This document shows positions 7,886 to 15,439 of a stretch of 31,415 bases of DNA, piece by piece; position 1 is the first letter of the stretch; each line of letters begins with the position of its first letter. The notes under the pieces are model-generated. The model had not been told where the DNA came from. It searched no databases and was given only the letters and a program-made list of their open reading frames with translations. The translations under genes and the position numbers were made by a program. This DNA is from JAGOLU01 sp037138475 (GTDB lineage: Bacteria > Patescibacteriota > Microgenomatia > UBA1406 > GWC2-37-13), in assembly GCA_037138475.1 (NCBI GenBank), contig JBAXII010000016.1, positions 1-31,415 on the forward strand, given 5' to 3'.

Positions 7886-8836
7886 ATGTCTCCTTTTACT
7901 CTTTCAGTGGTGATTCCCGTATTCAATGAGCAAGACAACATCAATGTTCTCCTCGCACGTCTACTGCCCGTACTCACACACTATGAATATGAAGTGATTT
8001 TTGTAGATGATGGTTCCACTGATCAGACTGTCCATGCCATCGGAGTGCATGCTACACACAACTCACGCATCAAACTCGTAGCGCTCACGCGCAACTTTGG
8101 CCACCAGCTCGCACTCTCTGCAGGCTATCACTATGCGACAGGTGATGCGGTAGTCTCCATCGATGCAGATCTCCAAGATCCTCCTGAGATCATCACAAAA
8201 CTGGTCAAGAAATGGCACGAGGGATACAAGATAGTGTATGCAAAAAGGCGCACGCGCACCAAGGATAGCTTCTTTAAAAAATACACCGCACAACTCTTTT
8301 ATTGGACAATCAATCGATTGTCTGAGGTAGAGATACCGACCGATGTGGGAGACTTTCGCCTGCTCGATCGAGTAGTAGTGGACTATCTGAAGGCGCTCCC
8401 CGAATCATCTCGCTTCCTCCGCGGACTCGTAGCATGGAGTGGATATGAGACCGCCGTCGTAGAGTTTGATCGACAAGTGCGCCATGCGGGAGTCACCCAC
8501 TACCCGCTGCGCAAGATGATCAGCTTTGCGACTACTGGTATCACTGCGTTTTCGGTAAAACCTCTCCGCTTGGTCACTTACCTCGGATTTATTACTGCAT
8601 TTTTTGGATTTACGGGCATGGCATATGCCCTCGTACGGAGATTCATCCTCCCTCATGAGTACTGGGTCACGGGATGGACCGCACTCTTTGTGTCAATCAT
8701 GTTCTTCTCAGGCATACAGATACTCATACTGGGAATGATCGGTGAGTATATCGGGAGGATATTTGGTCAGGTCCAGGGTCGCCCACTATTCCTCGTCAGA
8801 AAAACAAAGAATATTTCAAATCCTCCGCGCACATGA
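7886..8836 (+). CDS. Family 2 glycosyltransferase, GtrB/DPM-like, with two C-terminal TM helices
   Basis: A 316-residue GT-A fold enzyme. The N-terminal SVVIPVFNEQDNI strand, the VIFVDDGSTD nucleotide-binding motif and SIDADLQDPPE (metal-binding DxD type) are classic GT2. After about residue 225 two transmembrane segments follow (YLGFITAFFGFTGMAYAL and TALFVSIMFFSGIQILIL), then a GEYIGRIFGQVQGRPLFLV tail. This matches bactoprenol glucosyl/dolichyl-phosphate sugar transferases, which load sugars onto a polyprenyl-phosphate carrier in the membrane. ATG 7886 starts directly before the GT domain. The stop overlaps the next ATG by four bases (ATGA). Confidence 0.92.
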   Translation: MSPFTLSVVIPVFNEQDNINVLLARLLPVLTHYEYEVIFVDDGSTDQTVHAIGVHATHNSRIKLVALTRNFGHQLALSAGYHYATGDAVVSIDADLQDPPEIITKLVKKWHEGYKIVYAKRRTRTKDSFFKKYTAQLFYWTINRLSEVEIPTDVGDFRLLDRVVVDYLKALPESSRFLRGLVAWSGYETAVVEFDRQVRHAGVTHYPLRKMISFATTGITAFSVKPLRLVTYLGFITAFFGFTGMAYALVRRFILPHEYWVTGWTALFVSIMFFSGIQILILGMIGEYIGRIFGQVQGRPLFLVRKTKNISNPPRT

Positions 8837-8994
8837 AACGATTCTTTAGGTGGTTTGGCATCGCGTTGATCGCCATTGGTACCGCTGCTTTTGTGTGGAT
8901 CGTCCTCGCCTCATGGATGCAGCCAAAACCTTTTCTGAGCCCCATCCCTCAGGAAAACCCCCTCCAGATCATCTATCCTACAGGGACGAGATAA
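8833..8994 (+). CDS. 53-aa single-pass membrane protein
   Basis: The frame starts at ATG 8833 within an ATGA overlap with the GT2 stop codon, so translation is probably coupled. It encodes a basic start (MKRFFRWFG), one hydrophobic helix (IALIAIGTAAFVWIVLASWM), then a Pro-rich 24-residue tail, ending in TAA at 8994. The family is not recognised. The tight coupling suggests a role linked to the glycosyltransferase. Confidence 0.6.
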   Translation: MKRFFRWFGIALIAIGTAAFVWIVLASWMQPKPFLSPIPQENPLQIIYPTGTR

Positions 8995-9066
8995 CCAGTT
9001 AAAGCTCCAAGCTACAAGATTTAATTTTCAATTATTAATTATTAATTGTTAATTGTTAATTCCACT

Positions 9067-9525
9067 TTACGGTGTTAAACCGGTATTAGGCCCTGGGATC
9101 TTTAGATCAAATATCTTCCCCTGTCCGCCGAGGAATGCCTCATCGATGATAAAGAGCACGAGATAGCTCACTGCAAAGAGTCCGATGCCGATGAGTGCGT
9201 ACTTGATAGTGCTCATGCCTCCGGTGATTTTTTCCGTGTCTCCCATCGCGGTGATAAATTGGAATGCGCCATACCCTAGCATGATAAAGAGCGCGAGGAG
9301 TACAAATCCCGAGGACATAATGAGGAGGTTGTTGTAGACCACCTCGAGGCACTGGAGCGTGGGGACGCCATCGACAGTGCAGGACTCATTTTGTATAACT
9401 TTCCCATTAGCATCTAACTTCTCCCACTCACGTATCTCGGGTTTTGCATGGGCGACTGAGATGTGTTGCTGTGCAAGCGAAAAGAGAAGTGAAAAGGTGA
9501 ACAGGATGATGAATAGTTTTCTCAT
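9067..9525 (-). CDS. T4SS pilin-like (TrbC/VirB2-type) membrane protein
   Basis: A 152-residue protein with a signal peptide (MRKLFIILFTFSLLFSLAQQ, cleavage near V-A-H-A) and a mature N-terminus containing two Cys. Two transmembrane helices follow (MSSGFVLLALFIMLGYGAFQF and ALIGIGLFAVSYLVLFII), joined by a loop with G-D-T-E-K-I-T-G-G. This helix-loop-helix layout with a G-D-x-E-K-I loop is typical of the small pilin-like T4SS proteins common in CPR genomes. ATG 9525 is preferred because the longer frame from 9543 overlaps the upstream stop. It is the last gene of a five-member minus-strand pilin cluster. Confidence 0.75.
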   Translation of the reverse strand: MRKLFIILFTFSLLFSLAQQHISVAHAKPEIREWEKLDANGKVIQNESCTVDGVPTLQCLEVVYNNLLIMSSGFVLLALFIMLGYGAFQFITAMGDTEKITGGMSTIKYALIGIGLFAVSYLVLFIIDEAFLGGQGKIFDLKIPGPNTGLTP

Positions 9526-9539
9526 ATATAGGTAAAATT

Positions 9540-9836
9540 TCAACGGATCCCAAACTGTGCCAGTGCATCAGCCCCCCAGGTACAGGTGAGACCGAGACAA
9601 ATGGGCTTTGAGGGGATTGCTTGCTCGATCAGCACGATTGCGCTAACAACGCCGATATATATCGCCAACACTACTGTGGCCTTTTGGAGCTTCTTCTGGA
9701 CCAGGATGATGCGATCGGGATCTCGGATAAACGTCACCCACTCGAGTGCGCGAAGCACTTGAAATAGGAGGCACGAAAGACCAACGATGGCAAATATGCT
9801 TCTGATAACAAAACTGAGTACGAGTGCGGATCCCAT
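9540..9836 (-). CDS. Pilin-like small membrane protein
   Basis: A 98-residue protein from ATG 9836 with three hydrophobic segments. Its loop contains R-D-P-D-R-I-I-L-V-Q-K-K-L-Q-K, and its C-terminus P-I-C-L-G-L-T-C closely resembles the ICLGISC ending of the two larger pilin-like proteins at 10201-11494. It appears to be a diverged paralog without their secreted N-terminal domain. The stop is 14 bp before the next start in the cluster. The frame to 9935 would overlap the upstream gene, so the shorter start is used. Confidence 0.65.
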   Translation of the reverse strand: MGSALVLSFVIRSIFAIVGLSCLLFQVLRALEWVTFIRDPDRIILVQKKLQKATVVLAIYIGVVSAIVLIEQAIPSKPICLGLTCTWGADALAQFGIR

Positions 9837-9904
9837 GTAGCTCTCACTATAACAAACTAGAGGATCTAAATGCAAGATTCTGAAGTGGAGACATTCAAGG
9901 ATGA

Positions 9905-10108
9905 CTAACCGATCACATTCCAAACCAACATACACATCCCCAAGAGTATCAATCCAATCGCTCCATATTTGATTTTGGATCGTGCATCAGCGATCAGCTC
10001 GGGCTTTCCCATGGATTTGATCCACTCGATGATACCCAGCACAATATATATCGCACTCGCGGAGATAGAAACAAAGAAAAATAGTCGAAGTAAACTAGCG
10101 ATGATCAT
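9905..10108 (-). CDS. 67-aa pilin-like membrane protein
   Basis: Two transmembrane helices (LLRLFFFVSISASAIYIVLG and YGAIGLILLGMCMLVWNVIG) flank a loop with W-I-K-S-M-G-K-P-E-L-I-A-D-A-R-S-K-I-K. The W-x-x-S-x-G-K-x-E-x-I-x-x-A loop matches the corresponding loop of the neighbouring proteins (WVRSGGKEEDIEGAQKKI). It is thus the core pilin-like module without a signal peptide or extracellular domain. Confidence 0.7.
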   Translation of the reverse strand: MIIASLLRLFFFVSISASAIYIVLGIIEWIKSMGKPELIADARSKIKYGAIGLILLGMCMLVWNVIG

Positions 10109-10153
10109 ATGATCATGATATCAAAAATCATAGAGGAAATATAATCAATATAA

Positions 10154-10576
10154 ATAAGCCCCCACCATACGGTGGGGGCTCTGATATATGTGCAAAGATT
10201 TTAGTTTGGTGAGACTATTCCTATGTCGCCCAATTTAAATGGACATGAGATGCCTAGACAGATAGTTCCTCTGAATATGACCTGCTCGATGACGATGACG
10301 AGGGTTAGGACGGCGACCATGACGATGAGTCCGATGATAGCTGCCATGATCTTTTTCTGTGCGCCTTCGATATCTTCTTCCTTTCCTCCTGATCTGACCC
10401 ATTCAAATGCACCCAAAAGTAGGTAGAGTAATGACATGAGACCAGCGATAAAGAAGAATATTTTTATCAGACTACCCAGAAGGTCACCGAGTGTGGGGAC
10501 TGGAAAGGGGCCATTTACTACTGCATCGGTGAGGGGGTTACAGGCACCGGATGCACCACTTTTAGGGCAGAGATCA
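10154..10576. repeat. 423-bp direct repeat, copy 1
   Basis: This stretch matches 10845-11267 (offset 691) without a difference that I can find. It covers a terminator hairpin, the stop codon and the coding sequence for the C-terminal ~125 residues of the pilin-like protein. Identity breaks immediately on both sides. Confidence 0.9.
10157..10180 (-). terminator. Rho-independent terminator after pilin-like gene
   Basis: A perfect 10-bp stem, AGCCCCCACC/GGTGGGGGCT with a 4-base loop, lies 20 bp past the stop codon at 10201. Reading on the minus strand it is followed by the T-rich TTATTTATATTG. It would separate this gene from the three smaller pilin-like genes. Confidence 0.7.
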
Positions 10577-10806
10577 CCTGTACAAATCATGAATTTCTTT
10601 TGAGTTGTATCATAACAAGCGGTTTCCCAAGTACCTTCTGTTAAGGGTTTCTTGTCGGTATGCATACACCTACATTCTGGATTCACAGGTGATGCCGGTG
10701 GTGCAGCTGGATCAGCATTCACAGTCTTCGCAGAAAAAAGAACTAGGATAGTTCCTAAGAAAAACAAGGACATCATTTTTAGATGATGTTTACTAAGTGA
10801 CTTCAT
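10201..10806 (-). CDS. Pilin-like T4SS membrane protein with Cys-rich N-terminal domain (copy 1)
   Basis: A 201-residue protein. It has a signal peptide (MMSLFFLGTILVLFSAKTVNA), a variable extracellular part of about 50 residues with C-R-C, W-E-T-A-C-Y-D-T and further Cys, and then the conserved part from L-C-P-K-S-G-A-S-G on. Two transmembrane helices (SLIKIFFFIAGLMSLLYLLL and IMAAIIGLIVMVAVLTLVIV) flank the loop WVRSGGKEEDIEGAQKKI. The C-terminus is TICLGISC. The conserved part is identical to that of the gene at 10892, while the N-terminal parts differ strongly. The fold is that of VirB2/TrbC-type pilin-like T4SS proteins. Different ectodomains on one membrane module suggest diversification of a surface-exposed part. 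Confidence 0.8.
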   Translation of the reverse strand: MKSLSKHHLKMMSLFFLGTILVLFSAKTVNADPAAPPASPVNPECRCMHTDKKPLTEGTWETACYDTTQKKFMICTGDLCPKSGASGACNPLTDAVVNGPFPVPTLGDLLGSLIKIFFFIAGLMSLLYLLLGAFEWVRSGGKEEDIEGAQKKIMAAIIGLIVMVAVLTLVIVIEQVIFRGTICLGISCPFKLGDIGIVSPN

Positions 10807-10844
10807 AGGATATAAAAAATTATTAGTTGGTTCTACGTATCTCC

Positions 10845-11267
10845 ATAAGCCCCCACCATACGGTGGGGGCTCTGATATATGTGCAAAGATTTTAGTTTGG
10901 TGAGACTATTCCTATGTCGCCCAATTTAAATGGACATGAGATGCCTAGACAGATAGTTCCTCTGAATATGACCTGCTCGATGACGATGACGAGGGTTAGG
11001 ACGGCGACCATGACGATGAGTCCGATGATAGCTGCCATGATCTTTTTCTGTGCGCCTTCGATATCTTCTTCCTTTCCTCCTGATCTGACCCATTCAAATG
11101 CACCCAAAAGTAGGTAGAGTAATGACATGAGACCAGCGATAAAGAAGAATATTTTTATCAGACTACCCAGAAGGTCACCGAGTGTGGGGACTGGAAAGGG
11201 GCCATTTACTACTGCATCGGTGAGGGGGTTACAGGCACCGGATGCACCACTTTTAGGGCAGAGATCA
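10845..11267. repeat. 423-bp direct repeat, copy 2
   Basis: The second copy of the repeat at 10154-10576. It again begins in the terminator hairpin's flank and ends inside the pilin-like gene, just before the sequence for L-C-P-K-S-G. The sharp boundary inside the gene separates constant from variable coding sequence. Confidence 0.9.
10848..10871 (-). terminator. Terminator hairpin duplicated with the repeat
   Basis: The same 10-bp stem as at 10157-10180, 20 bp past the stop at 10892. Its downstream flank (TTATGGAGATACG) is less T-rich because it lies outside the repeat, so termination may be weaker here. Confidence 0.5.
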
Positions 11268-11494
11268 GGTGAGACACATTTAGGATCAGTATTATGAATC
11301 CACTCTTTTCCTTCAGTGTTGTAGCACATGGTCTTCCACTCGCCAACGGTAGGGGTCGTAGGAACTGGTCCATTACATCTACAAACTGCTGGATTCACCA
11401 CCGCCTGAACAGAGTGAGTAAAAACAGTTAGTCCCATGGTAACTACTACTAGTGTAGCGAGTAGTGCTGGTAACATGTTTCTAAGTGATTTCAT
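10892..11494 (-). CDS. Pilin-like T4SS membrane protein with Cys-rich N-terminal domain (copy 2)
   Basis: A 200-residue protein with signal peptide MLPALLATLVVVTMGLTVFT and a variable ectodomain containing C-R-C, W-K-T-M-C-Y-N-T and H-N-T-D-P-K-C. The C-terminal ~125 residues are identical to those of the gene at 10201, with two transmembrane helices, the WVRSGGKEEDIEGAQKKI loop and TICLGISC. The two ectodomains share only a sparse pattern (C-R-C, W-x-x-x-C-Y-x-T, K), so they have common ancestry but have diverged far more than the rest. It starts 28 bp past the comM stop in the same direction, so before the element inserted it probably belonged to a comM-pilin transcript. Confidence 0.8.
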   Translation of the reverse strand: MKSLRNMLPALLATLVVVTMGLTVFTHSVQAVVNPAVCRCNGPVPTTPTVGEWKTMCYNTEGKEWIHNTDPKCVSPDLCPKSGASGACNPLTDAVVNGPFPVPTLGDLLGSLIKIFFFIAGLMSLLYLLLGAFEWVRSGGKEEDIEGAQKKIMAAIIGLIVMVAVLTLVIVIEQVIFRGTICLGISCPFKLGDIGIVSPN

Positions 11495-11522
11495 AATATA
11501 TAAATAAATTGATTACTCCATT

Positions 11523-12941
11523 CTACTCATCTTTTGGTCTATATTGCAAGGCCTCTGCGATGTGTATGTGACTAATAGTATCAGATCCCACGAGATCTGC
11601 AATAGTTTGTGCAACTTTGATGATTTTGAAATGTGATCTCGCTGAGAGGGAGAGGTGCTCCGCTGCCTGCTTGAGCAGTGCTGAGGCCTCTTTTTCGATC
11701 ACACAGAGCTTGCGCACATCGATACTACTCATCTCCGCATTTGCATACTTATGGACTGCGGCGAGGCGCTGCATCTGTCGTCCCCTGGCGTGCACTACTC
11801 GATCTCTGATGTCTCGCGAGGACTCTGCTTCATCGGTACCATGAAGTTTTTCATACGCAACTGGGGGGATGTCGATATGGAGGTCGATGCGATCGAGAAT
11901 GGGACCGGAGAGCTTTTTGCGATATTTGAGAATTCCAGTCTGCGGACAGGAGCACTTTTTGGTCGGATGGCCAAGATAACCACACGGACAGGGATTACTC
12001 GCGGCGAGGAGGAGAAAGCGCGCGGGGAATACGACCGTGCCTGCCGCACGCGATATCGTCACAATCCCATCCTCCATGGGCTGTCTGAGCGCCTCAATCG
12101 TTCCCCGCTCATACTCGGGGAACTCATCGAGAAAGAGTACTCCACGGTGGGCGAGGCTTATCTCCCCTGGAGCAGGGTTTGACCCACCACCAATGAGGCC
12201 TATACGACTGGTCGTATGGTGTGGCGCGCGAAATGGTCGCTCGGCGACGATGGGCGCGCCACTGAGGAGCCCGGTCACCGAATATATTTGGGTGACTTCA
12301 AGCATCTCAGCTTTGGACAGTGGGGGGAGGATGGAGGGAAATGCACGCGCGAGGAGCGTCTTGCCCGCGCCGGGCACCCCACGCAGATGGATATTGTGTC
12401 CCCCCGCTGCGGCGATCTCGAGCGCGCGTTTTGCCTGACCTTGACCACGTACATCTGCAAAATCAGTCAGGTAGTGTGGCTCAAATTGGTCGATGATCGT
12501 CTGAGTCTGAGGAGTGATGAGCGCTTTGCCCACCAAGTGATCGATGAGTTGGCGGAGGTTTGCCACCGGATACACCGTCACCCCATCTACCACCGCTGCC
12601 TCTGAGGCATTGTCTATCGGGACATAGAGATGAATCTTGCCAGATTTGGACGCCATCAGGGCAAGGGACATGACACCCGTCACCCCACGCACGCTCCCCT
12701 CGAGAGATAGTTCGCCGACATAAAACGAATGTGCGAGGTGCTCCAGTGGCAGAAGTTTTTGTGCGGCGAGGATGCCGATCGCGATGGACAGGTCAAATCG
12801 ACTCCCTGTCTTTGGCACATCGGCAGGAGCGAGGTTCACCGTAAGTCGGGAGTCAGGCACTTCAAATCCGGTGTTCGTGAGTGCAGTGCGGATGCGATCC
12901 TTGCTCTCGTTGATCTCCTTACCAGGCAGACCCACGATGGT
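11523..12941 (-). pseudogene. comM: ComM/YifB Mg-chelatase-like ATPase, 3' part of split gene
   Basis: This part encodes about 472 residues. It resumes at I-V-G-L-P-G-K-E and continues with the conserved V-N-L-A-P-A-D and the N-terminal ChlI-type domain. Next come an AAA+ core with Walker A GVPGAGKTLL, Walker B LFLDEFPE, the N-P-C-P-C-G-Y Cys-rich motif and the D-R-I-D-L-H-I motif, and finally the C-terminal Mg-chelatase domain. ComM is a hexameric helicase that promotes branch migration during natural transformation. The normal ~33-residue start is missing here and lies 9.5 kb away at 22485-22583. A GTG at 12935 could initiate an N-truncated protein. Except for the insertion the gene looks intact, so loss of function would be reversible by excision. 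Confidence 0.92.
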
Positions 12942-14502
12942 GAGGGCTGGAACTCAATAGAACATCTGAGCTCGAAGGGAGTACGCCCTTTATGATTAGT
13001 TGCTTATCTTTAACCGTAATTCTCTTCACAGTCATTCTCAGTATATGGGTCTTCTGCTCTAAGTTAGTTTCAGCAAGCACATTCGTGAATAACTTCGCAT
13101 AATCCATAAACTCATGCTTCTTGGGTGTTATGTTGTTATATAGCTGTTCTGAGCTATCATTTTGCTCTTCTTTTGTAGCTAGTATGGCTTTTTGACTTTG
13201 AATGCGGTCATTCTGACTCTTAAGTTGCTCAAGAGTAATGAAACCACTACTATATGCAATCAGTAGACGATTCTCCTCTTCTTTAAGCTTATTCTTGTCC
13301 GACTCTAGGTCAGTCCTGTTTATTAGCGCCCGATTCCCAACTGTTTTACTTTCGAGTTTCTGTATCCAACGTTCATACTGCAATTTGACTTGCGTGGGGC
13401 TTGAAAGGAGCATCGAAATCTCGTCCCAAACCGTCTTCTCAATGTTATCTGCCTTTACTGCTATTGATTGACAGGGAACTACAGCATTGACCTTGCCCTT
13501 AAAGCGACATCTATAGTATCGAGTACCATGAATAGGGACACCATATAATCGACCCTCATCATTCCCACAATAGACTAGTCCTTTGAGCAGATAGTTGTAC
13601 TTTGCATTGCGATCAGCAAGAAGCGAGTTTGCTGCAAGTTGTTTTTGTGCCTTGTTGTACGTTTCCTTACTTATAATTGCTGGTACGGTAATTCCTATCC
13701 ACTCCTTCCTATCTTTTGCCTTACGTGATGTGTTTATCTGTCTACTGTATACCCCGTCTACCCTAGGTTTCGTTGAGGGAACACTTAGTTGCTTGTTGTA
13801 ATAGGTGGTACCAGTATATGTTTCGTTTCTAAGTAGCCTGCTCAAACTCGATCTTGCCCACATTCCTCCTTTACGAGCAGTTATTCCTTGTGACTTAAGT
13901 CTACAAATGATCTTGTACAGGGTTAACTGTTCTTCTGTAAGCCAGGCAAAAATCTGACGAACAACTTCTGCCTCCTTCTCATTTATAACGTATGTCGCGA
14001 AAGATGTCTCAGTTCGCTTAATATTATCATAACCATAAGGAGCAAGATGGCCTACAATATGATTACTTTTGGCTCTATGAAGCCTCCCTCTTCTTGTTCT
14101 TTCTACTATTTTCGTCTTCTCATATTCAGCAAATAGTCCCTGAAAACCTTGGAGCATCTGGTCCTCAGGAGTGCCTGCACTCTTTCTGTCCTTAAATACC
14201 ACTTCTATCTGTAGCTTTTGTAACTCATCTAATATTAGTTCTTGATATGCGTATCTCCTAGCTAATCTGTCTGGGTTGTGAATGTAAACTCTATCGAATA
14301 AATGGTTTCTAGCATCATCTCTCAATCTGTCTAGCGCTGGCCTAGCCAGCATTGCTCCACTGTAGCCATTATCGATATATTTATCTATCAAGGTGTCATT
14401 TGATTGAGCAAAGCACGTCTGAAGCTCACTGATCTGTGATTCTATTGTCTTTTGATCTTCTTGTTGCTCTGTTGAAACTCGAGCGTAAATGACAGCTTTC
14501 AT
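12919..14502 (-). CDS. Large serine recombinase (integrase) of the element
   Basis: A 527-residue protein. The N-terminal resolvase domain has the catalytic Ser in Y-A-R-V-S-T-E-Q-Q (Ser10) and the R-x-x-R-x-x-D arrangement of the family (RPALDRLRDD and NPDRLARRYAYQ). The recombinase domain includes H-L-A-P-Y-G-Y near residue 155. A zinc-ribbon region follows (Y-C-G-N ... Y-Y-R-C ... P-C-Q, residues ~310-345), then a coiled-coil segment. It reads across attL: the last residues (H-R-G-S-A-W) are encoded by comM sequence in another frame. After circularisation the C-terminus would be longer and different. The start overlaps the upstream excisionase-like gene by ATGA. The enzyme almost certainly integrated this element into comM. 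Confidence 0.93.
   Translation of the reverse strand: MKAVIYARVSTEQQEDQKTIESQISELQTCFAQSNDTLIDKYIDNGYSGAMLARPALDRLRDDARNHLFDRVYIHNPDRLARRYAYQELILDELQKLQIEVVFKDRKSAGTPEDQMLQGFQGLFAEYEKTKIVERTRRGRLHRAKSNHIVGHLAPYGYDNIKRTETSFATYVINEKEAEVVRQIFAWLTEEQLTLYKIICRLKSQGITARKGGMWARSSLSRLLRNETYTGTTYYNKQLSVPSTKPRVDGVYSRQINTSRKAKDRKEWIGITVPAIISKETYNKAQKQLAANSLLADRNAKYNYLLKGLVYCGNDEGRLYGVPIHGTRYYRCRFKGKVNAVVPCQSIAVKADNIEKTVWDEISMLLSSPTQVKLQYERWIQKLESKTVGNRALINRTDLESDKNKLKEEENRLLIAYSSGFITLEQLKSQNDRIQSQKAILATKEEQNDSSEQLYNNITPKKHEFMDYAKLFTNVLAETNLEQKTHILRMTVKRITVKDKQLIIKGVLPSSSDVLLSSSPHHRGSAW
12931..12950. other. attL: junction between comM 3' part and integrated element
   Basis: In comM orientation this reads CCAGCCCTCACCATCGTGGG. 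The putative crossover dinucleotide AC (plus strand GT, 12940-12941) sits in its centre. The comM side is CATCGTGGG and the element side is CCAGCCCTC. Twelve of 20 bases agree with attR at 22477-22496. Confidence 0.8.
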
Positions 14503-14669
14503 GGTTTTATCTTTCTTAAACTTATAAACTTTTCAAAGTCTTGCTTCTCTACCCTCAGTTCTTTGCCGAACTTGTACCCCGACAACTCCCCTTTATCTAT
14601 CCACCTACGAATAGTGACAGTTTTGACCCCAAGTATCTTTGCTAGTTGTTTAGTTGTAAGGAACTCCAT
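14499..14669 (-). CDS. Excisionase-like HTH protein (MerR/HTH_17 type)
   Basis: A 56-residue protein beginning MEFLTTKQLAKILGV. It has the helix-turn-helix V-K-T-V-T-I-R-R-W-I-D-K-G-E-L and the wing K-F-G-K-E-L-R-V typical of the HTH_17/excisionase family. ATG 14669 is chosen because it begins the domain and lies just 7 bp past the preceding gene; the longer frame to 14747 would overlap that gene heavily. The stop overlaps the integrase start (ATGA). Position and family suggest a recombination directionality factor or a regulator of the integrase. Confidence 0.8.
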   Translation of the reverse strand: MEFLTTKQLAKILGVKTVTIRRWIDKGELSGYKFGKELRVEKQDFEKFISLRKIKP

Positions 14670-14676
14670 ATACTCA

Positions 14677-15288
14677 CTATATAGTACTTTGTGATACTTT
14701 GTCAACTTCTGCGGTATTATTCGATTGAATGAGTTGATTATTCCCAATAATTGCTGTTTGAGCTCTTACGTTCATTTCCATTTGTGGATTCTTTAAGCTA
14801 GTTAATATCTGAAGTGTGTTTAAATACCGCTTGTGTGCCTTGTCAAGCTCAATGCTAAGGAAACTCAGGTATTTGACTCCTCCGTCGTTTATAGTCTTCA
14901 TATCAAGATGCTCCCTCATTTTCTTCTGGATAAACAGTGTTTGTATAAAACCTAGGCTGATACTCTCAGCTAGTGCAAGCTCCGCAGATGTTACACACTT
15001 GAGTTCCATTTTGATATTTCTGAAAAACTCTAGCCCAAACGATCTATACTCATCAGACAAGGCTAGGGTTAGAAACAGACCTTTTTCGAATTCAAGCGTA
15101 GTTAAAATCCGACCGATGGGTGTAATGTTTTTTGTATCAATTTCTCCTTTTCTTGCCTTTGCAAGTTCTGAGATTGCACCATCAATCACATCATTACCCC
15201 GAATATCGGCAGCATAGTGTATTTTTTTTTGTATCTCTTCAATTAACTTTTCTATTTTTTGCTTGTTGGTCAGTGTAATGTCTGTCAT
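14677..15288 (-). CDS. 203-aa protein of unknown function
   Basis: A predominantly helical, charged protein (K-I-E-K-L-I-E-E-I-Q-K-K-I near the start and long Leu/Glu/Lys helices throughout) with a polar C-terminus rich in Asn and Gln (IIGNNQLIQSNN). No signal peptide, transmembrane helix or known catalytic motif is seen. It is the first gene of the xis-int group. The intergenic region upstream carries the repeated TAGTTAT motifs. The overall type recalls phage small-terminase or packaging-adaptor proteins, but I see no diagnostic residue and do not assign it. Confidence 0.65.
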   Translation of the reverse strand: MTDITLTNKQKIEKLIEEIQKKIHYAADIRGNDVIDGAISELAKARKGEIDTKNITPIGRILTTLEFEKGLFLTLALSDEYRSFGLEFFRNIKMELKCVTSAELALAESISLGFIQTLFIQKKMREHLDMKTINDGGVKYLSFLSIELDKAHKRYLNTLQILTSLKNPQMEMNVRAQTAIIGNNQLIQSNNTAEVDKVSQSTI

Positions 15289-15330
15289 GCGTTTAACTAA
15301 CTACTAATACTGTCTCCTTACCCATTTCTA

Positions 15331-15400
15331 AAATAACTACATAACTACACTAAAAGTAAGTTTATACTGTTACAACAGCTCATGTCAGTTGTGTAGTTAT
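15331..15400. promoter_or_regulatory. Repeated TGTAGTTAT motifs upstream of the 203-aa/xis/int genes
   Basis: Positions 15331-15349 read, on the minus strand, TGTAGTTATGTAGTTATTT, a doubled TGTAGTTAT. Positions 15391-15400 read GTGTAGTTAT on the plus strand, forming an inverted pair with 15341-15350. They lie in the 151-bp gap before the start of the minus-strand gene at 15288, where its promoter should be. A perfect inverted copy of the 19-mer occurs at 21918-21936. An operator for an element-encoded repressor is an inference. Confidence 0.45.
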
Positions 15401-15439
15401 TATGTTTGATATGCACCATATACACGAAATATTATGAAA

